This document shows, in pieces, positions 28,227 to 37,921 of a stretch of 64,000 nucleotides of DNA (position 1 is the first letter of the stretch; every line of letters starts with the position of its first letter). The position numbers were made by a program, and so were the translations under genes. The notes under the pieces were generated by a model that worked only from the letters and a program-made list of their open reading frames with translations, was not told the origin of the DNA and searched no databases. Source of the stretch: Paracoccaceae bacterium (lineage in GTDB: Bacteria; Pseudomonadota; Alphaproteobacteria; Rhodobacterales; Rhodobacteraceae); NCBI GenBank assembly GCA_018223085.1, contig JAAEZB010000002.1, positions 17,979 through 81,978 on the forward strand. Reading direction: 5' to 3'.

Positions 28227-29543
28227 CTAAGCCTCTGCCGCCCGTTCCAGCGCCGGATAGCGCATCCCAAGCGTCACGGCGCGGGCCACGAATGAGATCA
28301 AAAGCGCGATCCATAGCCCGTGATTGTCCCATAGTGGGATCATCGCCAGCACCGCCACCACATAGACCAGCAGCGACAGCGCCATCATGTTGCGCATGTC
28401 TCGCGTGCGCGTCGCGCCGATGAATATCCCGTCGAGCATGAACGCCCCCACCCCGAGAAGCGGCGCCAAGGCCACCTGCGGCAGGTAACGTCGCGCCTCG
28501 ATCCGCACATCCGGCGCCGTGGCCATAAGGTCAATGAGCCAGCCCCCCGCCACCAGATAAAACACAGATATACCAATCACGATCACCGTGCTCCACAGGC
28601 TGGTGAGAACCGCGCCCCGGCGCAGCGTCGCCCGATCCCGCGCGCCAAGTGCCTGCCCGACAATCGCCTCGGCGGCAAAGGCAAACCCGTCAAGCGCATA
28701 GGCCGAGATCGCAAGGAACTGCATCAACACCTGATTGGCCGCAAGCGTCACATCGCCGAACCGCGCCCCAAGAAACAGGAAGGACATGAAGATCGCCTGA
28801 AGCATGAGCGACCGCAGCATGATATCGCCATTGACCGCCATCACCTCGCGCAGACGCACCAGATCGAAAATCCGCCCCCAATCGCGCCAGGCCGGTTGCC
28901 TGAACGCATCACGGCAGAGCCACAGCCCAAGCGCCAGCCCGCTCCACTCCGCAAGGAATGTCGCAATCGCGACCCCCTCCACGCCCCAGCCGAGGCCAAG
29001 CACGAACCACAGGTCGAGTAGGATATTAAGCCCGTTCATCCATACCTGAAGCAAGAGAACCGCCCGCGTGCGTTCAAGCGCGATAAGCCAGCCCGTCACA
29101 CCATAAAGCGCAATCGCCGCCGGGGCGCTCCAGACCCGGATCGCAAGGTAACTGCGGGCAAGGTCTTCAACCTCCCCGCTCGCAGGCGAAAGGCGAAAGC
29201 CAAGCCAAAACAGCGGCAGTTGCATCAGGACAATCGCCGCCCCCGCCGCCCATCCAATCATCAGCGCACGGGTGAGCATGGCCGAAACCTCGCCCTGCTG
29301 CCCCGCCCCATAGGCCTGCGATGTGAGCCCCGTCGTGCCCATACGCAGAAATCCAAAGATCCAGTAAATCCCGGTCAGGATCACCGCCCCGATCCCCACC
29401 GCGCCAATCGGCGCCGCCTGGCCAAGCTGGCCAACAACGCCAGTATCCACCGCGCCCAAAATCGGCACGGTGGCGTTGGAAATCACGATGGGAATGGCCG
29501 TGGCCAGAACCCGGCGATGAGTGACCGCGCTGACCTTAGCCAT
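28227..29543 (-). CDS. MATE family efflux transporter
   Basis: 12-TM; AVDTGVVGQLGQAAPIGAVGIGAVILTGIYWIFGFLRMGTTGLTSQAYGAG. Confidence 0.93.
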   Translation of the reverse strand: MAKVSAVTHRRVLATAIPIVISNATVPILGAVDTGVVGQLGQAAPIGAVGIGAVILTGIYWIFGFLRMGTTGLTSQAYGAGQQGEVSAMLTRALMIGWAAGAAIVLMQLPLFWLGFRLSPASGEVEDLARSYLAIRVWSAPAAIALYGVTGWLIALERTRAVLLLQVWMNGLNILLDLWFVLGLGWGVEGVAIATFLAEWSGLALGLWLCRDAFRQPAWRDWGRIFDLVRLREVMAVNGDIMLRSLMLQAIFMSFLFLGARFGDVTLAANQVLMQFLAISAYALDGFAFAAEAIVGQALGARDRATLRRGAVLTSLWSTVIVIGISVFYLVAGGWLIDLMATAPDVRIEARRYLPQVALAPLLGVGAFMLDGIFIGATRTRDMRNMMALSLLVYVVAVLAMIPLWDNHGLWIALLISFVARAVTLGMRYPALERAAEA

Positions 29544-30048
29544 TGCCGCGCGGCGGCATCAGGAAATGCCCCGTGGCCTGCGCAAACAGGCGCGCGCGCT
29601 GATCCTGCCAGGCTTCCACATGCACGCTCGCATAGCGCCGCCCCGAGCGGTTCACACGGGCGCGCGCATAAGAATCGCGCGGCAGGCCCGAACGCAGGTA
29701 ATCAACATTGAAATCAATCGTCTTGGGCAAACGCGGCATCTGGCCTGCGGTGATATCCTCAAGGTTCATTTCGCCATTCTCAAGCTCTTCCCAGAGCACC
29801 GACCACGCCAGCCCGATCACCGCCGTAACCTCAAGAAACCCCGCGATGGCGCCCCCGTGCAAGGCTTGCAGCATCGGGTTGCCGATAAGCCCCTCGTCAA
29901 ACGGCATCACCGCCGTCAGCTCATCACCACGCCGGTCAAATTCGATCCCAAGGAACTGCACATAAGGCACCCCATGCACCAATGCGCTGAGCGCCGCATC
30001 GCGCCGCTGTTTAACAACCTGAACCGGTTCCGGACGTTTCATCGCCAT
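29536..30048 (-). CDS. PaaI-family thioesterase (hotdog fold)
   Basis: MLQALHGGAIAGFLEVTAVIG hotdog motif; overlaps MATE start. Confidence 0.85.
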   Translation of the reverse strand: MAMKRPEPVQVVKQRRDAALSALVHGVPYVQFLGIEFDRRGDELTAVMPFDEGLIGNPMLQALHGGAIAGFLEVTAVIGLAWSVLWEELENGEMNLEDITAGQMPRLPKTIDFNVDYLRSGLPRDSYARARVNRSGRRYASVHVEAWQDQRARLFAQATGHFLMPPRGNG

Positions 30049-30470
30049 TATTTGCCCTCTACCGTAAAGGCACCCGTGGCCGTGGCCACCGGGCGGTCCT
30101 TGTCATCGTCAAACGCCGTCGCGCGCACAAAAGCAACGGAGCGCGTAATATGATAGCACTCGGCGCGCGTCGTGACGGTCTGTCCCGGCGTCGCCGCACG
30201 CATGTAATCGATTCGCAGATCAATCGTCGCCGTGCCCGCTGGCGAGGACGGATGGCTCATCGCCGCCGTGCCACAGCAGGTATCCATCAAGGCCGAAATC
30301 GCCCCCCCATGCAGCACCCCGGTCTCCGGATCGCCCACAAGCTTTGCGTCATAAGGCAGTTCCATCTCTGCCACACCATCCTCGATCAAGGTGAGCTTCA
30401 TGCCCAGCGCTTTGCAATGGGGCACGAGGCTGATGAACTGTTCCGCCATCTTGATCTTTGCCGAGTCCAT
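30048..30470 (-). CDS. PaaI-family thioesterase (hotdog fold)
   Basis: GVLHGGAISALMDTCCGTAAMSH; TAATG overlap with the next gene. Confidence 0.88.
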   Translation of the reverse strand: MDSAKIKMAEQFISLVPHCKALGMKLTLIEDGVAEMELPYDAKLVGDPETGVLHGGAISALMDTCCGTAAMSHPSSPAGTATIDLRIDYMRAATPGQTVTTRAECYHITRSVAFVRATAFDDDKDRPVATATGAFTVEGK

Positions 30471-30585
30471 TTTTCGCTCCTTGTCGTCTGCCTTAGACTA
30501 TGATCCCTATTTTGCACGCGCGGCAAGGGGGCGGTTGCACCTTCTCACGCAGCGTCCTAAATTCCCGGCGGAGGAGAAACGCGAA

Positions 30586-30960
30586 ATGTCCGAGACCCGG
30601 CTCAGTTTCAAGGAAATGTGTGCACGCTTCGACGTGACGCCGCGCACCTTGCGCTATTACGAATATATCGAACTCTTGCAGCCCGAACGCGCAGGTCGTT
30701 CGCGCTATTTTGGTCCACGCGAAATCGCTCGTATGACCCTGATTATGCGCGGTCGCAGATTCGGCATCAAGCTGGAGGACATCCGCCAGTGGCTCCTCAT
30801 CTACGAACAGGACGGCACCGAAGCCCAGATGCGCGCCTTTATCGAGATGGCCGACCGCCAATATGGCGAATTGCAGGAACAAAAGGCCCAGCTCGACGAA
30901 GCCATGCACGAGTTGAAGTCCCTGCGCGACAAGACTGTCAACCTTTTGAAATCCGCCTGA
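30586..30960 (+). CDS. MerR family transcriptional regulator
   Basis: [46 protein letters not shown]. Confidence 0.9.
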   Translation: MSETRLSFKEMCARFDVTPRTLRYYEYIELLQPERAGRSRYFGPREIARMTLIMRGRRFGIKLEDIRQWLLIYEQDGTEAQMRAFIEMADRQYGELQEQKAQLDEAMHELKSLRDKTVNLLKSA

Positions 30961-30985
30961 CACCTGCCTAAAAATCGTTCAGATC

Positions 30986-31018
30986 AAGCCCCGCCGCCCT
31001 GCGACCGGGGCTTTTTTC
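30986..31018 (+). terminator. Rho-independent terminator
   Basis: AAGCCCCGCCGCCCTGCGACCGGGGCTTTTTTC. Confidence 0.85.
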
Positions 31019-31114
31019 ATGACAATCCGGCAGAGTTTTTTCCCCGTTTTTCCATTTTTGTCACTTTACCTTCACAGACGCTACGTCAACTTTATAAGTG
31101 ACGCGGCGTTACGG

Positions 31115-31129
31115 TTACGTTAACGTCAA
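31115..31129. promoter_or_regulatory. Candidate MerR-family (LiuR-like) operator TTACGTTAACGTCAA
   Basis: Perfect ACGTTAACGT palindrome at 31117-31126, upstream of the MerR/acyl-CoA dehydrogenase genes; further ACGTCAA at 31083-31089. Confidence 0.55.
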
Positions 31130-31194
31130 GCATCATTGTAACCCGGCGCTCGAACACCAAATCCATGACGAACGCCAAGCTTAGGGTATCCGCC

Positions 31195-31596
31195 ATGCAA
31201 GATACGACGATGACCATTCGCGAGATGTGTGACGCCTATGACGTGACGCCGCGCACCTTGCGTTTTTACGAAGCCAAGGAGCTTCTGTTCCCGATCCGTG
31301 AAGGACAGAAACGCCTGTTTACCAAGCGCGACCGCGGTCGCCTCAAGCTGATCCTGCGCGGCAAGCGCTTTGGTTTCTCGCTTGAGGAAATCCGCCAACT
31401 GCTCGACCTCTACGATATGGACGACCAGCAGGCGACCCAGCTCCAGCGCACCTATGAAGTCGCCCAAGCGCGACTTCAGGACATGGAAGAACAGCGCGAC
31501 GAGCTGAACGAGGCCATCGACGACCTCAAAGAACAGTTGAAATGGGGCGAAAAAGTCATCGCCTCCTTCAATGCCACCAAGAAAGCAGCAGAGTAA
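31195..31596 (+). CDS. MerR family transcriptional regulator (candidate controller of the beta-oxidation operon)
   Basis: [35 protein letters not shown]; immediately upstream of acyl-CoA dehydrogenase. Confidence 0.9.
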   Translation: MQDTTMTIREMCDAYDVTPRTLRFYEAKELLFPIREGQKRLFTKRDRGRLKLILRGKRFGFSLEEIRQLLDLYDMDDQQATQLQRTYEVAQARLQDMEEQRDELNEAIDDLKEQLKWGEKVIASFNATKKAAE

Positions 31597-31612
31597 CAAG
31601 GGAAGAGACCTG

Positions 31613-33388
31613 ATGCCGACCTATACCGCCCCCGTAAAAGACATGCAGTTCGTTCTGCACGATGTGCTGAACGTTTCCGGCTCCGACATCCCCGGCTATG
31701 CCGAGCTGGAACCGGACTTCACCAATGCCGTGCTCGAAGAAGCCGGCAAACTGACCTCCGAAGTGCTCGCACCGCTGAACGTGGTTGGCGATACCGAGGG
31801 CTGCCGGCTTGAGAACGGCATCGTCTATACCCCGACCGGTTTCAAAGAAGCCTTTGAGCAGGTCAAGGAAGGCGGCTGGACCGGCCTCGACATGCCCGAG
31901 GAATATGGCGGCCAGAACATGCCCTACGTGCTCGGCACTGCCGTGGGCGAAATGTTCTCGGGCTCCAACCAGGCCTTTACCATGTATCAGGGCCTGACCC
32001 ACGGTGCCGCCTCGGCGATCCTCGCCCATGGCACCGAAGAGCAGAAAAACAAATGGCTGCCCAAGATGGTCTCCTGCGAATGGACCGGCACCATGAACCT
32101 GACCGAACCCCATTGCGGCACCGACCTCGGCCTCATGCGCACCAAGGCCGAACCGCAGGGCGATGGCAGCTATAAAGTGTCCGGCCAGAAGATCTTTATC
32201 TCTGCCGGTGACCACGACATGGCCGACAACGTCGTCCACCTCGTCCTCGCCAAAATCCCCGGCGGCCCCGAAGGCATCAAAGGTGTCTCGCTCTTCATCG
32301 TACCCAAGTTCAAGGTCGATGACGAAGGCAATATTGGTGCCCGCAACGGCGTCTCCGTTGGCAACATCGAGAAAAAGATGGGCATCCACGGCAACTCGAC
32401 CTGCGTGCTGAACTATGACGAGGCCGAAGGCTATCTCCTCGGCGAAGAGCACAAAGGCATGCGCGCCATGTTCACCATGATGAACGAAGCCCGCATCGGC
32501 GTCGGCATGCAGGGCCTCGCCCAAGCCGAAGCCGCCTACCAGAACGCCGTGGAATACGCCAAGGACCGCCTTCAGGGCCGTGACGTAACCGGCACCAAGA
32601 ACCCGGACGGCCCGGCCGATCCGCTGATCGTGCACCCCGATATCCGCCGCTCGCTGATGGATCAGAAGAGCTTTGTCGAAGGGGCCCGCGCCTTCATCCT
32701 CTGGGGCGCAAGCCTGATCGACGCCGCCCACCGCAACGAAGACAAGGCTGCCGATGGTCTCGTGTCGCTGATGACCCCTGTCATCAAGGGCTTCCTGACC
32801 GACCAAGGCTATGACATGACCGTGCTGGCGCAGCAGGTCTATGGCGGCCACGGCTATATCGAAGAACATGGCATGTCGCAGTTCACCCGCGACGCCCGTA
32901 TCGCCATGATCTATGAAGGCGCCAACGGCGTGCAGGCGCTCGACCTCGTTGGCCGCAAGCTCGGTCAGGACGGCGGCAAACACGTCATGGCCTTCTTCGA
33001 TCTGGTCAAGAATTTCTGCAAGGACAACAGCGACGACGAAGCCCTCAAGGACTTCATCGAACCGCTCAAAGCCGCGTCCAAAGATCTTCAGGCTGCCGGC
33101 ATGTATTTCATGCAGAACGGCATGAAGAACCCCAACAACGCGCTTTCCGGGTCTTATGACTTCATGCACCTCTTCGGCCACGTCTGCCTCGGCCTGATGT
33201 GGGCCCGCATGGCCAAAGCGGCCAATGCAGCCCTCGCAGCAGGCGCAGGCGACGCAGCGTTCTACGAGACGAAGCTCACCACCGGGCGCTATTACATGGT
33301 CCGTCGCCTGCCCGCGACCGCGATGCATCTCGCACGCATCCAGTCCGGCGCCGACACCGTCATGGCGCTCGACGCCGAAGCGTTCTGA
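31613..33388 (+). CDS. Acyl-CoA dehydrogenase (long, C-terminal-domain type)
   Basis: [60 protein letters not shown]. Confidence 0.95.
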   Translation: MPTYTAPVKDMQFVLHDVLNVSGSDIPGYAELEPDFTNAVLEEAGKLTSEVLAPLNVVGDTEGCRLENGIVYTPTGFKEAFEQVKEGGWTGLDMPEEYGGQNMPYVLGTAVGEMFSGSNQAFTMYQGLTHGAASAILAHGTEEQKNKWLPKMVSCEWTGTMNLTEPHCGTDLGLMRTKAEPQGDGSYKVSGQKIFISAGDHDMADNVVHLVLAKIPGGPEGIKGVSLFIVPKFKVDDEGNIGARNGVSVGNIEKKMGIHGNSTCVLNYDEAEGYLLGEEHKGMRAMFTMMNEARIGVGMQGLAQAEAAYQNAVEYAKDRLQGRDVTGTKNPDGPADPLIVHPDIRRSLMDQKSFVEGARAFILWGASLIDAAHRNEDKAADGLVSLMTPVIKGFLTDQGYDMTVLAQQVYGGHGYIEEHGMSQFTRDARIAMIYEGANGVQALDLVGRKLGQDGGKHVMAFFDLVKNFCKDNSDDEALKDFIEPLKAASKDLQAAGMYFMQNGMKNPNNALSGSYDFMHLFGHVCLGLMWARMAKAANAALAAGAGDAAFYETKLTTGRYYMVRRLPATAMHLARIQSGADTVMALDAEAF

Positions 33389-33407
33389 ATACAATACGAA
33401 CTGGCAC

Positions 33408-33427
33408 GGGCGGGGATATCCCCGCCC
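33408..33427. repeat. Perfect 20-bp palindrome GGGCGGGGATATCCCCGCCC
   Basis: Read directly; follows the acyl-CoA dehydrogenase stop. Confidence 0.8.
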
Positions 33428-33504
33428 TCGCCTTTGGACCGAAAGAAGGAGAGAGACCCGTCCAATCTGACAGCCACGGCGTTTGCGGCAAGGATGGGAG
33501 TTTT

Positions 33505-33525
33505 GAGTATTTTTCCAGAGAAGAA
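33505..33525 (+). repeat. GAGTATTTTTCCAGAGAAGAA, arm 1 of dispersed inverted repeat
   Basis: 19/21 match to the reverse complement of 33682-33702. Confidence 0.75.
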
Positions 33526-33681
33526 GACAGGGGAGGTCCACTCCGTCATCCGGCCGCAGTCTGTCTTGGACGCACCCGGGCGGGACGACGGAGCTTCTCC
33601 TCTGGCGGCCATCGGCTCTCCAGCCTGTTCCGCATCATAGAGAATGGCGCGTTAACCTTAATGCCCGGTAAACCGCCTCCC

Positions 33682-33702
33682 TTCTTCTCTGTAAAAATAC
33701 TC
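33682..33702 (-). repeat. TTCTTCTCTGTAAAAATACTC, arm 2 of dispersed inverted repeat
   Basis: Reverse complement GAGTATTTTTACAGAGAAGAA; followed by CGGGGGTGCGGGGGTGTGAAACCCCCG hairpin. Confidence 0.75.
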
Positions 33703-33775
33703 CACGGGGGTGCGGGGGTGTGAAACCCCCGCTCCGTTGCGGAATATATGCGGCAAGGACGACTGGGAGGACGCC

Positions 33776-34411
33776 ATGACCATCAAACTTCACTGCTTCG
33801 GCGAAAGCGGCAATGCCTATAAGGCGGCGCTGGCGCTGGAACTTTCCGGCCTCGATTGGGAGCCGGTCTTTGTCGATTTCTTTTCCGGCATCAATCGCAG
33901 CCCGGAATTCCTTGAGAAAAACGTCATGGGCGAGGCCCCCTTCCTTGAAGATGGCGACCTGACCCTGACCCAATCCGGCGTGATCCAGGATTACGTGAGC
34001 GAAAAGTCCGGCAAATTCGGCGGCAAAACCCCCGAAGAGCGCCGCGAAGTGTTGCGCTGGGTGCTCTGGGACAACCACAAGCTCTCATCCCAGGCCGGGA
34101 TGACCCGCTTCCTGATGAACTTCCTGCCCGAGGACAAACGCCCCGCCGAAGTCATCGGCTTCATGCAGGGCCGCCTCAAGGCCGCCTACAAAACACTGAA
34201 CACCCATCTTGAGGGCCGCGACTGGATCGTCGGCGACGGTATGACCAATGCCGACCTCTCCTGCTGCGGCTACCTGTTTTACCCCGAACCCTTCGGGTTC
34301 GACCGCACCCAGTGGCCCAATATCGACCGCTGGCTGACAAATATTGAACAAACGCCGGGGTGGAAACACCCCTACGACCTGATGCCCGGCTCCCCCGCGG
34401 ACCGTGCCTGA
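33776..34411 (+). CDS. Glutathione S-transferase family protein
   Basis: MTIKLHCFGESGNAYKAALALELSGLDWEPVFVDFF; GDGMTNADLSCCGYLF. Confidence 0.88.
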   Translation: MTIKLHCFGESGNAYKAALALELSGLDWEPVFVDFFSGINRSPEFLEKNVMGEAPFLEDGDLTLTQSGVIQDYVSEKSGKFGGKTPEERREVLRWVLWDNHKLSSQAGMTRFLMNFLPEDKRPAEVIGFMQGRLKAAYKTLNTHLEGRDWIVGDGMTNADLSCCGYLFYPEPFGFDRTQWPNIDRWLTNIEQTPGWKHPYDLMPGSPADRA

Positions 34412-34425
34412 TAAAGGAGATCATG

Positions 34426-35637
34426 ATGACCGAAGCCTATATCTATGACACCGTGCGTACCCCGCGCGGCAAGGGCCGTAAGGACGGCAGCCTGCACGAG
34501 GTGACCTCCGTGCGTCTCTCCGCCAGCGTGCTGAACGCCCTCAAAGAGCGCAACAACCTCGAAGGTCACGCCGTCGAAGATGTGATCTGGGGCAACGTCA
34601 CCCAGGTCAAAGAACAGGGCGGCTGCCTCGCGCGTACCGCCGTGCTTGCTTCCGATCTTGACGAGCGTATCCCCGGCCTCGCCATCAACCGCTTCTGCGC
34701 TTCGGGCATGGAAGCCGTGAACATCGCCGCCAACCAAGTCAAAGGCGGCGCGGGCAATGCCTATATCGCCGGTGGTGTGGAAATGATGGGCCGCGTGCCC
34801 ATGGGCTCGGATGGTGCTGCCATCGCCGTGGACCCCTCGGTCGCCATGGAGATGTATTTCGTCCCGCAAGGCATCTCCGCCGACATCATCGCGACGGAAT
34901 ACGGCTTCAGCCGCGAACAGGCCGACGCGCTGGCCGTGGAATCCCAACGCCGCGCCGCAAAAGCCTGGGAAGAGAACCGCTTTGAGAAGTCGATCATCGC
35001 CGTCAAAGACATCAACGGCCTGACCATTCTCGACCGCGACGAATATCTGCGCCCCGGCACCGACATGACCTCGCTTGGCGGTCTCAAGCCTGCCTTCAAG
35101 GAACAGGGCGAAGTGATGCCCGGTTTCGACAAGCTCGCGCTGATGAAATACCCGCACCTCGACGCGATCAACCACATCCACCATGCCGGGAACTCCTCGG
35201 GTATCGTGGACGGCGCCGCAGGCGTCCTGATCGGCAACAAGGAATTCGGCGAGGAATACGGCCTCAAGCCCCGCGCCCGCATCAAGGCCACCGCTAAGAT
35301 CGGCCTCGATCCGACCATCATGCTCACCGGCCCGGTCCCCGCGACCCAGAAAATCCTCGCCGATAGCGGCATGGCGATCTCCGACATCGATCTCTTTGAG
35401 GTCAACGAGGCCTTCGCTTCGGTCGTTCTGCGCTTCCAGCAGGCCTTCGACGTCGATCCCTCAATCGTCAACGTCAATGGCGGCTCCATCGCCATGGGCC
35501 ACCCGCTCGGCGCCACCGGCGCCATCATCATCGGCACGCTTCTCGACGAGCTTGAGCGCTCGGACAAGGAAACCGGCCTCGCAACCCTCTGCATCGCGTC
35601 CGGCATGGGCGCAGCTACCATCATCGAACGCGTGTAA
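34426..35637 (+). CDS. Acetyl-CoA C-acetyltransferase (thiolase)
   Basis: INRFCASGMEAVNIAANQV; NVNGGSIAMGHPLGATGAII; CIASGMGAATIIER. Confidence 0.95.
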   Translation: MTEAYIYDTVRTPRGKGRKDGSLHEVTSVRLSASVLNALKERNNLEGHAVEDVIWGNVTQVKEQGGCLARTAVLASDLDERIPGLAINRFCASGMEAVNIAANQVKGGAGNAYIAGGVEMMGRVPMGSDGAAIAVDPSVAMEMYFVPQGISADIIATEYGFSREQADALAVESQRRAAKAWEENRFEKSIIAVKDINGLTILDRDEYLRPGTDMTSLGGLKPAFKEQGEVMPGFDKLALMKYPHLDAINHIHHAGNSSGIVDGAAGVLIGNKEFGEEYGLKPRARIKATAKIGLDPTIMLTGPVPATQKILADSGMAISDIDLFEVNEAFASVVLRFQQAFDVDPSIVNVNGGSIAMGHPLGATGAIIIGTLLDELERSDKETGLATLCIASGMGAATIIERV

Positions 35638-35648
35638 GGAGAGACAAG

Positions 35649-37841
35649 ATGACCGAATTCCACTACGCGACCGACGCCGAAGGCATCGCCACCATCACTT
35701 GGGACGTGCCCGGCAAATCCATGAACGTCATGTCCTTTACCGGCCTCGAAGAGCTCGAAGCCTGCTTTGACAAGGCCATGGCCGACGACGCCGTCAAAGG
35801 CATCATCATCACCTCGGGCAAAGAAGGCTCCTTTGCGGGCGGCATGGACCTCAACCTCCTTGCCGTGATGAAGGAACAGGCGGGTGACAACCCGGCCAAG
35901 GGTCTCTTTGATGGCATCATGCAGATGCACGCCCTGCTGCGCAAAATCGAACGCGCTGGCATGGACCCCAAGACCAACAAGGGCGGCAAACCCGTCGCTT
36001 GCGTCCTGCCCGGCACCGCCGCAGGCATCGGCCTTGAACTGCCCCTCGCCTGCCACCGCACCTTTGCGGCCGACAACCCCAAGGCCCGTATCGGCCTTCC
36101 GGAAATCCTCGTCGGGATTTTCCCCGGCGCAGGCGGCACCACGCGTTTCGTGCGCAAAATGGGCGCCATGGCCGCCTCGCCCTTCCTGCTTCAGGGCAAG
36201 ATGGTCGACCCCAAGAAAGCCAAAGGCGCAGGCATCATCGACGAGGTGAGCGAAGACCCGATGGCCGATGCACGCGCATGGGTTCTGTCCGAGCCGAAAA
36301 TCGTCAAGCCTTGGGACGAGAAGGGCTACAAAATGCCCGGCGGCGATCCCTACCACCCGGCTGGCTTCATGACCTTCGTTGGCGCCTCTGCCATGGTCAA
36401 CGGCAACACCTGGGGCGTCTATCCGGCGGCCAAGGCGATGCTCTCGGCGATCTACGAAGGCGCGCAGGTGCCCTTTGACACCGCCCTCAAGATCGAAGCC
36501 CGCTGGTTTACCAATGTCCTGATGAATCCGTCCTCCTCGGCCATGATCCGGTCGCTCTTCCTCAACAAGGAAGCGCTCGAAAAAGGCGCCAACCGCCCTG
36601 ACGTTCCCGATCAGCGCGTCAAAAAAGTCGGCGTCCTTGGCGCGGGCATGATGGGCGCCGGTATCGCGCTCGTTTCGGCCAGGGCTGGCATGGACGTGGT
36701 CCTCATCGACCAGAACCAGGAAGCCGCCGACCGCGGCAAGGCCTATTCGGAAAGCTTCATGGACAAAGGCATCGCCCGCAAGAAAGCGACGCCCGAGAAG
36801 AAAGAAGCCCTTCTGGCCAAGATCAACGCAACGACCGATCTTGAGGCCCTCAAAGACGTGGACCTCATCATCGAGGCCGTCTTCGAAGATCCGGGCGTCA
36901 AGGCCGAGATGACCAAGAAGGTCGAAGCGATCATCCCAGAGGATGCGATCTTTGCCTCCAATACCTCGACCCTGCCGATCACCGGTCTGGCCAAAGCCTC
37001 CGTGCGCCCGGAACAGTTCATCGGCATCCACTTCTTCTCGCCGGTCGAGAAAATGGCCCTTGTCGAGATCATCAAGGGCAAGGAAACCGGTCCGCGCGCC
37101 GTGGCCAAGGCCCTCGACTATGTGCGCCAGATCCGCAAGACGCCGATCGTCGTCAACGATGACCGCTTCTTCTATGCCAACCGCTGCATCATTCCTTACA
37201 TCAACGAAGGCGTGATGATGGCTGGCGAAGGCGTGACCCGTCCGCTGATCGATCACGCGGCCCAGCTTCTGGGCTTCCCCGTTGGCCCGATCCAGCTTGT
37301 GGATGAAACCTCGCTCGACCTCGGCGCCAAGATCGCCAAGGCGACCATGGAAGCGATGGGCGATGCCTATCCCAAGTCGATTGCCGATGACGTGACCTTC
37401 TGGATGGTCGACGAAGGCCGTCTTGGCCGCAAAGCCAAAGCCGGGTTCTTCGATTACGACGAAAAGGGCAAACGCCTTGGCTACTGGGAAGGTTTCAACG
37501 ACAAGTTCCCGCTTGCCGATGATCAGCCCGAAGTGACCGAAGTTCAGCACCGCCTGATCTTTGCTCAGGTCCTCGAAGCCGTCCGCGCGCTTGAGGCCGG
37601 TGTGCTTGAAGACATCCGCGAAGGCGACGTCGGCGCGATCCTCGGCTGGGGCTTCATGCCGTGGTCCGGTGGTCCGTTCTCCTGGCTCGACATCGTTGGC
37701 ACGCCCTGGGCCGCCGCGAAATGCGACGAGCTGACCGAGAAGTTCGGCGACCGCTTTGCCTGCCCGCCGCTCCTGCGCGAAATGGCTGACAAGGGCCAGA
37801 GCTTCTATGGCCGCTTCGGCCCCGAAGCTTCCGCCGCCTGA
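35649..37841 (+). CDS. 3-hydroxyacyl-CoA dehydrogenase / enoyl-CoA hydratase bifunctional protein (FadB/FadJ-like)
   Basis: Crotonase N-terminus; VGVLGAGMMGAGIALVSARAGMDVVLID NAD-binding motif. Confidence 0.95.
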   Translation: MTEFHYATDAEGIATITWDVPGKSMNVMSFTGLEELEACFDKAMADDAVKGIIITSGKEGSFAGGMDLNLLAVMKEQAGDNPAKGLFDGIMQMHALLRKIERAGMDPKTNKGGKPVACVLPGTAAGIGLELPLACHRTFAADNPKARIGLPEILVGIFPGAGGTTRFVRKMGAMAASPFLLQGKMVDPKKAKGAGIIDEVSEDPMADARAWVLSEPKIVKPWDEKGYKMPGGDPYHPAGFMTFVGASAMVNGNTWGVYPAAKAMLSAIYEGAQVPFDTALKIEARWFTNVLMNPSSSAMIRSLFLNKEALEKGANRPDVPDQRVKKVGVLGAGMMGAGIALVSARAGMDVVLIDQNQEAADRGKAYSESFMDKGIARKKATPEKKEALLAKINATTDLEALKDVDLIIEAVFEDPGVKAEMTKKVEAIIPEDAIFASNTSTLPITGLAKASVRPEQFIGIHFFSPVEKMALVEIIKGKETGPRAVAKALDYVRQIRKTPIVVNDDRFFYANRCIIPYINEGVMMAGEGVTRPLIDHAAQLLGFPVGPIQLVDETSLDLGAKIAKATMEAMGDAYPKSIADDVTFWMVDEGRLGRKAKAGFFDYDEKGKRLGYWEGFNDKFPLADDQPEVTEVQHRLIFAQVLEAVRALEAGVLEDIREGDVGAILGWGFMPWSGGPFSWLDIVGTPWAAAKCDELTEKFGDRFACPPLLREMADKGQSFYGRFGPEASAA

Positions 37842-37867
37842 GCCTGACTGCTTTCAGAAAACACGAA

Positions 37868-37900
37868 ACGCCCGGTCCTTACGACCGGGCGCTTTCATTT
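37868..37900 (+). terminator. Rho-independent terminator of the beta-oxidation cluster
   Basis: ACGCCCGGTC-CTTAC-GACCGGGCGCTTTCATTTTC. Confidence 0.75.
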
Positions 37901-37921
37901 TCAGGCCTTTCAATTCAAAAA

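Noticed and set aside
31568-33541. 657-aa antisense ORF opposite acyl-CoA dehydrogenase
   Set aside because: Shadow ORF; opposite strand carries an unambiguous enzyme
33199-33723. 174-aa ORF running from the end of acyl-CoA dehydrogenase through the intergenic gap
   Set aside because: Out-of-frame translation of the dehydrogenase 3' end followed by repeat-rich non-coding DNA
34761-37550. 929-aa antisense ORF opposite thiolase and FadB-type genes
   Set aside because: Spans the boundary of two clear genes; typical GC-rich shadow ORF rich in G/H/D/V from reverse-complement codons
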